From JAGOEY01 sp017997515 (lineage in GTDB: Bacteria; Pseudomonadota; Gammaproteobacteria; Burkholderiales; Burkholderiaceae_C), in the NCBI GenBank assembly GCA_026314275.1, contig CP111109.1:2418001-2482000 (forward strand): a stretch of DNA of 64,000 nucleotides, written 5' to 3'. Each line of letters starts with the position of its first letter. The first letter of the stretch is position 1. Made by a program: the position numbers and the translations under genes. This document shows, piece after piece, positions 18,488 through 28,495 of the stretch. The notes under the pieces were generated by a model that was not told the DNA's origin, searched no databases, and saw only the letters and a list, made by a program, of their open reading frames with translations.

Positions 18488-19030
18488 TCAGAGTTTGGAG
18501 AGGTCGGGGAAGGGGCGCACTGGGTTGGTTTTGCCGTCCCAGGTTTCAGACTCCGCACGGATCAGGTCGAACATCTTCCCTTTGGGGCCTGCCACTTCGG
18601 ACAACTCGATCACGGTGCCGGGGTGGTATTCGGTATCGAAGTAGATGAAGCGGCCACGCTCGCCCACTTCACCACTCATCACCGGTTTAAAACCCTCGGC
18701 CAGCAGACGCTCCAGGTCGGCGTCGTAGTCGCTCGTCCAGTACGCCACATGCTGCAGCCCGGTGCGCCCGGCCTGCAGGAAGTCGCGGTACATGGACGGC
18801 ACGTCGTTGCGCGTCTGGATCAGCTCGACCTGCACATAACCCGAGTTGGCCAGCGCCACGGAGTTGTGCGGCTCGTGCGACTCGCCCTTGTAGACGTAGT
18901 TCTTGATCGGGACCTTGGGGTTGTAGAACCACGGGCCAACGCCCAGGGTCTTGCTCCAGTAGTCCATGGCGGCTTCGATGTCGTGGACCACATAGCCAAG
19001 CTGGCGGATGGCGCCGAAATGACGGCTCAT
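18488..19030 (-). CDS. VOC (glyoxalase/bleomycin-resistance fold) family protein
   Basis: The 180-residue protein has two paired VOC modules. The first opens with IRQLGYVVHDIEAAMDYW. Likely metal ligands are His or Glu in YVQVELIQ, LQHVAYW and GTVIELSE. VOC enzymes are metal-dependent isomerases, epimerases, dioxygenases or glyoxalases. AAGGAAA precedes the start. It sits between the transporter genes and the RuBisCO-like gene of one operon, so an isomerisation or epimerisation step before phosphorylation is a reasonable inference. The reaction is not known. Confidence 0.8.
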   Translation of the reverse strand: MSRHFGAIRQLGYVVHDIEAAMDYWSKTLGVGPWFYNPKVPIKNYVYKGESHEPHNSVALANSGYVQVELIQTRNDVPSMYRDFLQAGRTGLQHVAYWTSDYDADLERLLAEGFKPVMSGEVGERGRFIYFDTEYHPGTVIELSEVAGPKGKMFDLIRAESETWDGKTNPVRPFPDLSKL

Positions 19031-19077
19031 GAGAATTTCCTTCAGAGTTGGGGCAGGGGGGCGACGCGCGGGGGTGT

Positions 19078-19872
19078 TTACTTCGCGCCGTCAACGATTT
19101 CTTTGGGGATCGGCACACCTGCGTACTTGACGTGGATGTCGTTGAGCTTGCCGTTGGCCAGTTTGGTCTTGATCCAGCCGTTCACAGCCTTCATCAGCTC
19201 AGGCTGGTCCTTGCGCATGGCCACACCCAGCTGGTAGGACTGCAGGATGAACTTGGTTTCAAAGTCGCGCGATGGGTTCTTCTTGGCGATGGCGGCAATG
19301 ATCGGCGGCGTGATGGCCACGATGTCGGCCTGGCCGGTGGCGGCTGCGGTGATGGACGCAGCTTCGTCGTCAAAACGCACAACCTTGGCCTGTGGCGCGC
19401 GTTCAGTCACGATCTTGTCCTGAGGGCCACCACGGGTCACGGCCACGGTCTTGCCAGCCAGGTCTTCAATGCCGGTGAGCTTCATGCTCTTCGGCGCGCC
19501 CACGGCAGCCTGGATGGCGCCGTAAGGGATGGAGAAGTCCACGGCCTTCTGGCGCTCGGGCGTGATCGACAGTGACGAGATGATTAGGTCCACCTTGTTC
19601 GACAGCAGGTTGGGGATACGTGCGGAGTTGGTGGTGTTCACGATCTCCAGTTGCAGGCCCAGGTCTTTGGCCAGCAGTTCAGCGGCTTCCACGTCCGAGC
19701 CCACGGGCTTCATCTTGTCGTCCACATAACCGTAGAACGGTGCGCCGAAGTCGATGCCGACACGCAGCTTGCCAGAGGACTTGATGTCGGCCAGCTCGGC
19801 CATGGCGGGCAGGCACAGGGCAGCGGCGCTGGCAGCCAGCAGGGTACGGCGCAGGATGAGGGAATAGGTCAT
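19078..19872 (-). CDS. ABC transporter substrate-binding protein, family 3 (polar amino acid type)
   Basis: The 264-residue protein has a signal peptide cleaved near AMA-ELAD and the SBP_bac_3 fold (GKLRVGIDFGAPFYGYVDDK, VDLIISSLSITPERQKAVDFS). In the periplasm it would deliver solute to the two permeases encoded upstream. Polar amino acids are the usual cargo. The downstream sugar-acid-type enzymes make an amino acid conjugate, ureide-like acid or sugar acid equally possible. Confidence 0.87.
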   Translation of the reverse strand: MTYSLILRRTLLAASAAALCLPAMAELADIKSSGKLRVGIDFGAPFYGYVDDKMKPVGSDVEAAELLAKDLGLQLEIVNTTNSARIPNLLSNKVDLIISSLSITPERQKAVDFSIPYGAIQAAVGAPKSMKLTGIEDLAGKTVAVTRGGPQDKIVTERAPQAKVVRFDDEAASITAAATGQADIVAITPPIIAAIAKKNPSRDFETKFILQSYQLGVAMRKDQPELMKAVNGWIKTKLANGKLNDIHVKYAGVPIPKEIVDGAK

Positions 19873-19929
19873 GGTGTTGTCTCCAGGTGGTTGTGATGAA
19901 AAGGGACGCGGTATTCAATGGTTTTTTCG

Positions 19930-20003
19930 TGGGCACCCGTGGAACCGGCTTTGCCGGGCCACTGGGTGCGCCCCTTGAGGGGGATGCGAGTGACACGAAG
20001 TGC
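19930..20003 (-). repeat. Dispersed double-hairpin repeat, family 1, copy C
   Basis: In reverse orientation it has the CCGGC-TTTG-CCGGG hairpin, CACTGG, and GCCCCTTGAGGGGG. It lies inside the operon between the ATPase and binding-protein genes, where it could act as a processing or stability element of the mRNA. Confidence 0.75.
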
Positions 20004-20026
20004 ACGAGAAACGGGGAGAACTCATT

Positions 20027-20797
20027 TCAGAGTCCGTGGGAAAGGAAATCGCGCAGCTCAGCCGTCTGCGGGTTCTTGAGCATGTCGCCGGAGCCGGTCT
20101 CCCAGACCTTGCCCTCGTGCATGTAGATGATGGTGTCGGCCACACGCGCGGCAAATTCCATTTCGTGGGTGACCAGCACCATGGTCATGCCGCCTTCGGC
20201 CAGGGCCTCGATCACGCGCAGCACTTCGCCGGTGAGCTGGGGGTCGAGGGCTGAAGTCACTTCGTCGAACAGCATCACCTGCGGCTCCATGGCCAGCGAG
20301 CGGGCAATGGCCACACGCTGCTGCTGGCCACCCGACAGTTGTTCGGGATAAGCCTGCGCCTTGTCGGCCAGGCCCACCTGTTTGAGCGTGCGCGCGGCAA
20401 TGGCGCGGGCATCAGCGGCGGACATACTTTTCACGGCCTTGGGCGCGAGGGTGATGTTCTGCTCCACCGTCAGGTGCGGGAACAGGTTGTAGCTCTGGAA
20501 CACGATGCCCACGTCCTGGCGCAACTGGCGCAGGTTGATGGCAGGGTCGTGCACCGCATGGCCACACACCTGGATGGTGCCGCTGTTGATGATCTCTAGC
20601 CGGTCGATGCAGCGCAACGCGGTGCTTTTGCCCGAGCCGCTTTTGCCGATGATGGCAACCACCTGGCCTTTGGGGATGGCGAAGGACACCCCTTTCAGCA
20701 CCTGGTTGCTGCCAAAACTTTTGTGCACGTCCTTGAGTTCAACAACCGGGTTCACGACGGGGTTCACAGCGGGATTCATGGTGTCTTCTTGCTTCAT
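20027..20797 (-). CDS. Polar amino acid-type ABC transporter ATP-binding protein
   Basis: The 256-residue GlnQ/HisP-like ATPase has Walker A GKSGSGKST, signature LSGGQQQR, Walker B VMLFDEVTSALDP and the switch His in VTHEMEFA. It energises the two permeases encoded just upstream. The start MKQEDTMNP overlaps the permease stop by four bases. Near the N-terminus it has a short repeated AVNPVVNPVV stretch encoded by a small tandem DNA repeat. Confidence 0.92.
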   Translation of the reverse strand: MKQEDTMNPAVNPVVNPVVELKDVHKSFGSNQVLKGVSFAIPKGQVVAIIGKSGSGKSTALRCIDRLEIINSGTIQVCGHAVHDPAINLRQLRQDVGIVFQSYNLFPHLTVEQNITLAPKAVKSMSAADARAIAARTLKQVGLADKAQAYPEQLSGGQQQRVAIARSLAMEPQVMLFDEVTSALDPQLTGEVLRVIEALAEGGMTMVLVTHEMEFAARVADTIIYMHEGKVWETGSGDMLKNPQTAELRDFLSHGL

Positions 20798-21477
20798 GTT
20801 GCGTTCGCGGAAGGGATGGCTGCACGGTTGCCGAACTGCTGGCGTTGCTCCAGCTTGCGGCTCCAGACCGACAGCGGGTAACACATGGCGAAGTACATGA
20901 CGGCAATCAGCAGGTACACCAGGAAGGGCTGGAAGATGGAGTTGTTGATGAGCTGGCCGGCACGCACCAGTTCGATAAAACCCACGATGGATGCCAGCGA
21001 TGTGTTCTTCACGATCTGCACCATGAAGCCCACGGTGGGCGGCGTGGCGATACGCACTGCCTGTGGCAGCACGACCAGGCGCATGCGCTGGGTGCGGGAC
21101 AAGGCCAGGCACTCGGCCGCTTCCCACTGGGTGTGTGGAACCGACTGGATGCAGCCCCGCCAGATCTCGCCCAGGTACGCACTCACGTAAACAATCATGG
21201 CGATGCTGGCGGCCACGATGGCGGGCAGCTCGAAGCCGATGATGCTGAGGCCGAAGTAACACAGGAACAGCACCACCAGCAGCGGTGTGCCCTGGATCAG
21301 CTGGATCCATGCAATCGTGGCCCAGCGCAGTGGCTTGAAGGGGCTGATGCGGCACAGGGCAATCACCCCACCGGCCAGGCCACCACCCACAAAAGAAATC
21401 AGCGACAGGCCGATCGTCCACAGCGCGCCGAACATCAGGTACTGCAGGTGGTAGGCGTTGAGTCCACCGTCGATCAT
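20794..21477 (-). CDS. Polar amino acid-type ABC transporter permease 2
   Basis: The 227-residue inner-membrane permease of the HisM family has the EAA loop (WEAAECLALSRTQRMRLVVLPQA) and five or so transmembrane helices. The start MIDGGLNAY at 21477 is chosen because it overlaps the stop of the preceding permease by four bases. It forms a heterodimeric channel with permease 1. Confidence 0.9.
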   Translation of the reverse strand: MIDGGLNAYHLQYLMFGALWTIGLSLISFVGGGLAGGVIALCRISPFKPLRWATIAWIQLIQGTPLLVVLFLCYFGLSIIGFELPAIVAASIAMIVYVSAYLGEIWRGCIQSVPHTQWEAAECLALSRTQRMRLVVLPQAVRIATPPTVGFMVQIVKNTSLASIVGFIELVRAGQLINNSIFQPFLVYLLIAVMYFAMCYPLSVWSRKLEQRQQFGNRAAIPSANAT

Positions 21478-22157
21478 TTCGTGCTCCCCAGTTTGCGTTT
21501 GCGTGTGAACACGATTTGCCCAAACACCCACAGCCCCAGCCGCATCAGCAGCGACAGGATCAGATAGGCCACCGCCACCAGGATGTAGGCCTCGAACGGG
21601 CGGAAAGTCTCAGACTGCACCCGGGCCGCCACGGCGGTGAGTTCTTCCACCGAAATCTGCGAGGTGATGGAAGAGGCCAGCATCAGCAGCACAAACTGGC
21701 TGGTCAGCGCCGGGTACACCTTTTCCATGGCGGGGCGGATCACCACATGCCAGTACACCTGGCGGCGCGTGAGGCCCAGGCATTCGGCGGCTTCGATCTG
21801 GCCCTTGTGGATGGAGTCCATACCCGCCCGCATGATTTCGCAGGAATAGGCCGCCACGTTGATCACCAGCGACAGCAGCGCCGCTGAAAACGCCGACACC
21901 TTCCAGCCCAGGCTGGCCAGGCCAAAAAACACCAGAAACACCTGCACCAGCAGCGGCGTGTTGCGCAGCACTTCCACATAGGCACCACAGGCCCTGACCA
22001 GCCAGCGTTTGTCGCTGCGGCGGCCAATGGCCAGCAGCGTGCCGCCGACAAAACCGATCACGGTGGCGGGGAAGGACAGCAAGATGGTCATCCAGGCCCC
22101 TTCCAAAAACTGGGGCCAGCTGGACAGCACGCTGGTAAAGTCGAACGCGTAGGTCAT
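21474..22157 (-). CDS. Polar amino acid-type ABC transporter permease 1
   Basis: The 227-residue HisQ/HisM-type permease has the EAA loop IEAAECLGLTRRQVYWHVV and a proline-containing motif RNTPLLVQVFL. It is the first gene of the seven-gene minus-strand operon. Its promoter should lie in the 222-base gap it shares with the divergent LacI-type regulator. Confidence 0.9.
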   Translation of the reverse strand: MTYAFDFTSVLSSWPQFLEGAWMTILLSFPATVIGFVGGTLLAIGRRSDKRWLVRACGAYVEVLRNTPLLVQVFLVFFGLASLGWKVSAFSAALLSLVINVAAYSCEIMRAGMDSIHKGQIEAAECLGLTRRQVYWHVVIRPAMEKVYPALTSQFVLLMLASSITSQISVEELTAVAARVQSETFRPFEAYILVAVAYLILSLLMRLGLWVFGQIVFTRKRKLGSTK

Positions 22158-22284
22158 GGGAACGGCGCGGGTGCTTCAGCGTGCGCAGAACGGGAAACGG
22201 GGGGTGTAGCAGGCAAAACGTGTCTCCTGTGCAGTCGGCTTCATCGAATTTGGCGGCTACAACATAGGGTTTATACTGATTTGA

Positions 22285-22306
22285 TTTGATGCCTTTCAGC
22301 ATCGAA
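22285..22306. promoter_or_regulatory. Candidate LacI-type operator in the divergent promoter region
   Basis: Arms TTTGATGC and GCATCGAA (seven of eight positions pair) flank a six-base centre. It lies between the transporter operon and the LacI-family gene, where a regulator of this family would bind. The site is chosen by symmetry and position only. Confidence 0.4.
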
Positions 22307-22379
22307 CGCAGAGTGATACTATCCGCAGAACCCATCAAATGTCAGCAAATTACATGATGGTTTTTGATTGATTTTATCC

Positions 22380-23420
22380 ATGTCCAAACACCCCCGCATT
22401 CCCGACATCGCACAGCTGTCCGGCGTCTCCACGGCCACGGTTGACCGGGTGCTGAACCAGCGCGCGGGTGTGCGCAGCGCCACAGTGCAGCGCGTGATGC
22501 AGGCCGCAGCCAGCCTGGGGTACCTGCCGCAGGCCGAGTTACACACCGCACCGCAGGCCCAGCCGCTGCGCCTGATGGTTCTGATCCCCGAGGGCAGCAA
22601 CCGCTTTCTGCATATGCTGGGCGACGTGATTGGCTACGCGCAAGACCATTGGGCCCCGTTCAACGTGCGTTGCCAGGCCGCCTACATCGAAAGCTTCAAC
22701 CCCGAGGCGCTGGCCAAGGCGCTGCTGCACTACGGCAAACGCTGCGACGGCATTGCCTTCATGGCCCTAGAGCACCCCGTGGTGCGTGAGGCGGTGGCCC
22801 AGTTGGCAGAGCAGGGTGTGCCCACCGTCACGCTGATTTCCGACCTGTCCAACTCGCGCCGTGTGGCCTATGTGGGGCTGGACAACCGGGCCGCGGGCCG
22901 CACCGCTGCGTACCTGATCGCCCGCTTCATGGGCCCGCTGGCCCACAGTCGCCAGGCCCGTGTGGCGATGATCGTGGGCTCGCTGCGTTACCGCGCCCAC
23001 GAAGAGCGCGAGGCCGGTTTTTTGCACCTGTTCGAGGAGCAGTTTCCGCTGGTGCAGGTGGTGGGGGTGCGTGAAGGCCAGGACGATGCCGAAAAGAACT
23101 ACAGCCAGGCCCGCGCCCTGCTGGAGCAGCACGGCGACCTGGCCGCCATCTACAACATCGGTGGCGGCGCCGAGGGCATCGGCCGCGCACTGAAAGAGGT
23201 CGCCGCCGACCGCAAATTGGTGTTCATCGGCCACGGCCTCACCCCCGACACCCGTGCCCTGCTGATCGACGGCACCATGGACGCCGTCATCACCCAGAAC
23301 CCGCAGGGCGCGGTGATGAATTGCGTGCGGATTTTTGCCAACCTGCGCGACGGGCGCGAGGCGACCAGCGGGGTGGAGACGACCCGCAGCCAGGTGATCT
23401 TCAGAGAAAATTTGCCGTGA
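22380..23420 (+). CDS. LacI-family transcriptional regulator
   Basis: The 346-residue protein has an N-terminal LacI helix-turn-helix (IAQLSGVSTATVDRVLNQRA) and hinge. A periplasmic-binding-protein-like effector domain follows (about 65-340). It is divergent from the transporter/RuBisCO-like operon and is the obvious candidate regulator of it. ATG at 22380 is preferred over an in-frame TTG twelve bases upstream. The effector is unknown. The PurR/RbsR type of sensor domain suggests a sugar-like ligand. Confidence 0.9.
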   Translation: MSKHPRIPDIAQLSGVSTATVDRVLNQRAGVRSATVQRVMQAAASLGYLPQAELHTAPQAQPLRLMVLIPEGSNRFLHMLGDVIGYAQDHWAPFNVRCQAAYIESFNPEALAKALLHYGKRCDGIAFMALEHPVVREAVAQLAEQGVPTVTLISDLSNSRRVAYVGLDNRAAGRTAAYLIARFMGPLAHSRQARVAMIVGSLRYRAHEEREAGFLHLFEEQFPLVQVVGVREGQDDAEKNYSQARALLEQHGDLAAIYNIGGGAEGIGRALKEVAADRKLVFIGHGLTPDTRALLIDGTMDAVITQNPQGAVMNCVRIFANLRDGREATSGVETTRSQVIFRENLP

Positions 23421-23427
23421 ACAAGTT

Positions 23428-23527
23428 CTCCCCCAGGCTGCGCGCACTGTGTGTCGCTACGCCAACCCCCTTCCGGGGGCGACGCCAGTGGCCCGGCGGA
23501 GCCGGTTCCACTGCGTCTGCTGGAAAA
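23428..23527 (+). repeat. Dispersed double-hairpin repeat, family 1, copy D
   Basis: It has CCCCCAGGCTGCGC, the ACCCCCTTCCGGGGGC hairpin, CAGTGGCCCGGCGGAGCCGG and TTCCACTGCGTCTGCTGG. It fills the gap between the LacI-type gene and the toxin-antitoxin operator. Confidence 0.82.
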
Positions 23528-23563
23528 ATGCCTTCCCTTGCCATGCCCACAAGAGCGCAGTAA

Positions 23564-23589
23564 GATTCTTACTCTTGAAAGTAAGAATC
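23564..23589. promoter_or_regulatory. Palindromic operator of the toxin-antitoxin pair
   Basis: Perfect nine-base arms GATTCTTAC and GTAAGAATC flank an eight-base centre and end at the base before the antitoxin ATG. AbrB-fold antitoxins usually bind such palindromes to repress their own operon, so this is the likely autoregulatory site. Confidence 0.75.
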
Positions 23590-23829
23590 ATGAAAATCAC
23601 CAGCAAAGGCCAGGTCACCATTCCGCAGTCGGTGCGGGAGCAGGCGGGGCTACACCCGCACAGCGAGGTCGAGTTTGAAGTACAGGCCAATGGCGATGTG
23701 CTGATCCGCCCGGTGGCGCAGCCCGCCGCCAGCCTGCGTGCGGCGTTTGAGCGGGTGCGGGGCAGCGCCAACGCCAGCGAATTCAAGGGTATGGGCACCG
23801 ACGAATTCATGGCGTTCCTCAGGGGATAA
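23590..23829 (+). CDS. AbrB/MazE-family antitoxin (VapB-like)
   Basis: The 79-residue protein begins with the SpoVT/AbrB swapped-hairpin motif MKITSKGQVTIPQSVREQAG and GDVLIRPV. A C-terminal tail follows that would wrap the toxin. In such systems it binds DNA and neutralises the partner toxin. It is followed after five bases by a PIN-domain gene, and the ribosome-binding site for that gene (AGGGGAT) lies at its own 3' end. The start is fixed by the conserved N-terminus and the adjacent palindrome. Confidence 0.88.
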   Translation: MKITSKGQVTIPQSVREQAGLHPHSEVEFEVQANGDVLIRPVAQPAASLRAAFERVRGSANASEFKGMGTDEFMAFLRG

Positions 23830-23834
23830 ACGCG

Positions 23835-24302
23835 GTGCAACAGCCCACCCACGCCGTGCGCGAACCCGACGCGCGTTACCTGCAGCCTGCTGCCACCGGC
23901 ACACTGGTGGACAGCTGCATCCTGATCGACGTGCTGGCCGACGACCCGCAGTGGTGTGAATGGTCTTTGGAGCAGCTCGACCGCTGCGGCCAGCAGGCCC
24001 CGCTGGTCATCAACCCGATCATCCTGGCCGAGATCAGTCCGCGTTTCGAGCGCGCCGCCGACCTGGAGGCCGCCCTGGCCGCGCTGCCGCTGGTGCGCCA
24101 GGCCCTGCCGTGGGACGCGGCGTTTCTGGCGGGCCAGGCTTTTAAGGTGTACCGGGGCGCGCAGGGGGCCAAAACCTCGCCCATGCCCGACTTCTACATC
24201 GGGGCCCATGCGCTGGTGAATGGCCTGCAGTTGCTCACCCGGGATGCGGCGCGGTACCGCAGTTATTTCCCCAGGTTGCAGATCGTTGCGCCGGAGGCTT
24301 AA
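23835..24302 (+). CDS. PIN-domain ribonuclease toxin (VapC-like)
   Basis: The 155-residue protein has the PIN acidic residues: Asp in TLVDSCILIDVL, Glu in ILAEIS, Asp in MPDFYIGAHA and Asp in LLTRDAARY. PIN toxins are magnesium-dependent RNases that usually cleave tRNA or rRNA. It starts with GTG five bases after the antitoxin stop. An N-terminal extension of about 20 residues before the PIN fold makes it slightly longer than typical VapC. Family 2 repeat copy 3 begins right after the stop. Confidence 0.88.
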   Translation: MQQPTHAVREPDARYLQPAATGTLVDSCILIDVLADDPQWCEWSLEQLDRCGQQAPLVINPIILAEISPRFERAADLEAALAALPLVRQALPWDAAFLAGQAFKVYRGAQGAKTSPMPDFYIGAHALVNGLQLLTRDAARYRSYFPRLQIVAPEA

Positions 24303-24366
24303 TTGCTATTTATTTGATAGCTATTTGCGCTGATGCAGCGGTCGTTAAGTGCCATTTTGGTTCAAA
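24303..24366 (+). repeat. TGCTAT/GCGC dispersed repeat, family 2, copy 3
   Basis: TGCTAT and ATAGCT arms, then TTTGCGC, a spacer, and TTAAGTGCCATTTTGGTTCAAA. It is less perfect at the second GCGC box. It lies between the convergent toxin gene and the metallo-hydrolase gene and touches the latter's stop codon. Confidence 0.7.
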
Positions 24367-25300
24367 TATTCACCACATCCAGCCCATCCCGCTCCGCCGC
24401 GCCCGAGCGCACCAGGTCGTCCACCAGGCTCTGAGCCCAGGTGCTGATGTCCCCCGTCTCTGCAAAGTGCGTGGTGTACAGCGTGCTGAAGTACGGCGTG
24501 TGAACGGCCCAGTTAATCAGCGCGGCCAGCGGCACGTGTTGCAGCTCCAGCAGCTTGTACTTGAGCAGTACCTTGGCCGCGTAGTGCGCATGTTTGAGTG
24601 GGGCGCGCACAAAACTGTCGAGTCGCCTGCGGGCGCGGTCGAGTGCGGCGTCCACGTCTGTGAACACTGCGCCGTGGCCGGGGATGACGGTGCGGGGTTG
24701 CAGCGCAGCGATCAGCTCCAGCGTGGCACCCACTTCGTCGAACGCGTGGATGCCCTCCAGCTCGGGGAAGACCACCCCAAAACCGTTCTGCCAGAGCGCG
24801 TCGGCCGATACCAGAATGCGCTGCATCGGCTCGAACAGCACCACTGAATGCGGGTCGTGGCCCGGTGCGGCGTGGATTTGCCACAGGGTGGAGCCCAGCA
24901 GCATTTCGCTGCCCGGCTGCAGCAGCCCGTCACACCGGAACGGCGGGCACTGCTGGCCCGTGGGGGTGTAGCTCAGCGCGTCGGCGTCCCACTGCTGCAC
25001 ATGGGCGGCCTGGCCGGGCGGGATGAGGGTGCGCGCGCCGAGGTAACGCTGTTGCAGCGCAGCGTTTCCGCCGCAGTGGTCGCTGTGCAGGTGGGTGTTG
25101 AGCACCAGGTCCAGCGGCTGGCCCGCCAGTGCGCCGTCAACCAAGGCCACGGTTTGTGCGGCGTGGGTGCAGTAGCCGGTGTCGATCAGGGCCGTGCTGC
25201 CGTCCTCGGGGGTGCCGCGCAGCAGGATGTTGTTGGCCGACAGCCAGCCGCGTTCAAAAACCGTGATGTAGGGCGGCAGGGCGGCTGGGGTAGGCGTCAT
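24362..25300 (-). CDS. MBL-fold metallo-hydrolase
   Basis: The 312-residue protein has the metallo-beta-lactamase motif THLHSDHCGGNA (His70, His72, Asp74, His75), further ligands in APGHDPHS and a late IPGHGAVF. This is a two-metal hydrolase of the glyoxalase II-like superfamily; the substrate cannot be read from sequence. It lies four bases downstream of the acyl-CoA ligase gene in the same direction, so an acyl or thioester-related substrate is possible. A type with a role in thiolester hydrolysis is one guess. Confidence 0.85.
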   Translation of the reverse strand: MTPTPAALPPYITVFERGWLSANNILLRGTPEDGSTALIDTGYCTHAAQTVALVDGALAGQPLDLVLNTHLHSDHCGGNAALQQRYLGARTLIPPGQAAHVQQWDADALSYTPTGQQCPPFRCDGLLQPGSEMLLGSTLWQIHAAPGHDPHSVVLFEPMQRILVSADALWQNGFGVVFPELEGIHAFDEVGATLELIAALQPRTVIPGHGAVFTDVDAALDRARRRLDSFVRAPLKHAHYAAKVLLKYKLLELQHVPLAALINWAVHTPYFSTLYTTHFAETGDISTWAQSLVDDLVRSGAAERDGLDVVNI

Positions 25301-25304
25301 GCGC

Positions 25305-27002
<1,698 letters not shown>

Positions 27003-27048
27003 GGAACTCTCCTTGGGCGCGATTCTGGGAGTGCTTGGGGCGCAGGTG

Positions 27049-27699
27049 TTACCGGGCTTGTCCTAGTAGGCTTTGGAGTCGGGTCTCGCAGGTGACAAAG
27101 TCGGCGTCGAACAACTGCGCCATCAGGTCGGCTTCCCGCGTCTGCACCGTGCCTAAAAACTGCGCCACGCCGTTCTTTTGTTTACCCAGATCGGCAAAGG
27201 TGTCAAAACCGGCTTCCAGAAAGCGCTGCAGCGCGTTCAGCCCGGCGGTTTTGGCCGGGCCACGCATCATCTTGAGCATCAGGCGCAGGCCGGGTGTGCG
27301 GGTCAACCGGTCCAGCTCCTGGCCAATCGCCAGCACCCCCGCCAGCTGCGCTTCGCGCTCGGGGCGCTGGCCCACGCTGCGCCAGGCCTGCAGGTAACGG
27401 GCGGCGTTGGTGTGTGCCGGGCCGGTTGCCAGCCAGGCCTGCGCCATGGCGTGGTCCAGGGTTTCGGTGCTGGCGTGGAGCTGGGCCAGCATCAGCGCGG
27501 TGGCGGTCACCTGCGCGGGGAACAGCTTTTGCAGCGCCCCGGCAATCCGGGCGAACTGCGCGTCCCGCTCGCTGTAGTCGCGCTCGCCATACAACTCTTC
27601 CAGAAAAAAGCGCGCCGCTGCCCGGGTGGCCGGAGCCGCCAGCAGGTCGGCATAACTGCCCGCAAACCGGCGCGACTGGACGTGTTTGACCTGCGCCAC
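27049..27699 (-). CDS. Conserved hypothetical protein, helical
   Basis: This protein of at least 216 residues is rich in Ala, Leu and Arg and is predicted mainly helical. It includes the stretch FFLEELYGERDYSERDAQFARI, which I recall from conserved Burkholderiales proteins of unknown function. The GTG at 27699 is the only usual start in frame. The frame stays open upstream to about 27830 and looks protein-like (ALAHITALRAQAAG), so translation may begin further up at a rare codon (CTG or ATT). It is divergent from the Lrp-type regulator. No function is proposed. Confidence 0.65.
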   Translation of the reverse strand: MAQVKHVQSRRFAGSYADLLAAPATRAAARFFLEELYGERDYSERDAQFARIAGALQKLFPAQVTATALMLAQLHASTETLDHAMAQAWLATGPAHTNAARYLQAWRSVGQRPEREAQLAGVLAIGQELDRLTRTPGLRLMLKMMRGPAKTAGLNALQRFLEAGFDTFADLGKQKNGVAQFLGTVQTREADLMAQLFDADFVTCETRLQSLLGQAR

Positions 27700-27871
27700 G
27701 GCGGCGGCCAGCGCAGCGTCACCCGCCGCCTGCGCGCGCAGGGCGGTGATGTGGGCCAGTGCGGCACGGATGTTGTCCGCGCCCTGGAGAGGTGGGGTTG
27801 TGTGGGTGGCCAGAATGGTTTTATTTTGCCAGCGCGTTCAAAGCCCCCGGCAAACGCCGGAAAAATGCAAA

Positions 27872-28354
27872 ATGGCCTCCATGGAAGCACTCGACAAGCT
27901 GGACCGGCTCATTCTGCGCAGTTTGCAGGTGGACGGGCGCGCCACCTACGACCAGTTGGCCGAGTTGGTGGGCCTGTCGCCCAGTGCGGTGCTGCGGCGT
28001 GTCAAGCGGCTGGAGGAGGCGCGGGTGATTGACCGGTATGTGGCCTTGGTCAAACCCGAGTCGGTGGGCCTGGGGCTGACGGCGTATTTGAACGTGCGGC
28101 TGGAAAAAAACACCGAAAGCCACAAACGCAACCCCATGGATGTGTTCCGCGCCAGTGTGCAGGCCTGGCCCGAAGTGGTGGAGTGTGCGGCCCTCACCGG
28201 CGACATGGATTACCTGTTGCGGGTGGTGGTGGCCGACATGGCGCACTACAGCCGTTTCATCATGGACACGCTGCTCAAACACCCCAGCGTGCAGGACTGC
28301 AAGACCAGTTTTGTGTTGGACCGTGTAAAAACCACGACGGCCGTACCCCTCTGA
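27872..28354 (+). CDS. Lrp/AsnC-family transcriptional regulator
   Basis: The 160-residue protein has an N-terminal winged helix-turn-helix (LDRLILRSLQVDGRATYDQLA, LSPSAVLRRVKRLEE) and a C-terminal RAM/AsnC effector domain (VECAALTGDMDYLLRVVV). Such regulators respond to amino acids and act as dimers to octamers. ATG at 27872 or 27881 could be used; the open frame further upstream has no conserved sequence. It is divergent from the hypothetical protein. Targets are unknown. Confidence 0.9.
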   Translation: MASMEALDKLDRLILRSLQVDGRATYDQLAELVGLSPSAVLRRVKRLEEARVIDRYVALVKPESVGLGLTAYLNVRLEKNTESHKRNPMDVFRASVQAWPEVVECAALTGDMDYLLRVVVADMAHYSRFIMDTLLKHPSVQDCKTSFVLDRVKTTTAVPL

Positions 28355-28420
28355 TTGCTATAAAAAAAGTAGCTGCATGCGATTTGTGGACGTGCGTTAG
28401 AGGCTTATTTTGTGCTAAAT
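28355..28420 (+). repeat. TGCTAT/GCGC dispersed repeat, family 2, copy 4
   Basis: TTGCTAT, an A-rich loop, TAGCTGCATGCG, a spacer, GTGCGTTAGAGGC and TTATTTTGTGCTAAA. It starts immediately after the Lrp-type gene stop codon. Confidence 0.8.
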
Positions 28421-28495
28421 TGAGCGATCTCCCTGGTGTAGGAGAGTGTGCCTTTGTGACCTTGAGATATAAGGGAAAACCCTAAAATCAAAGCC

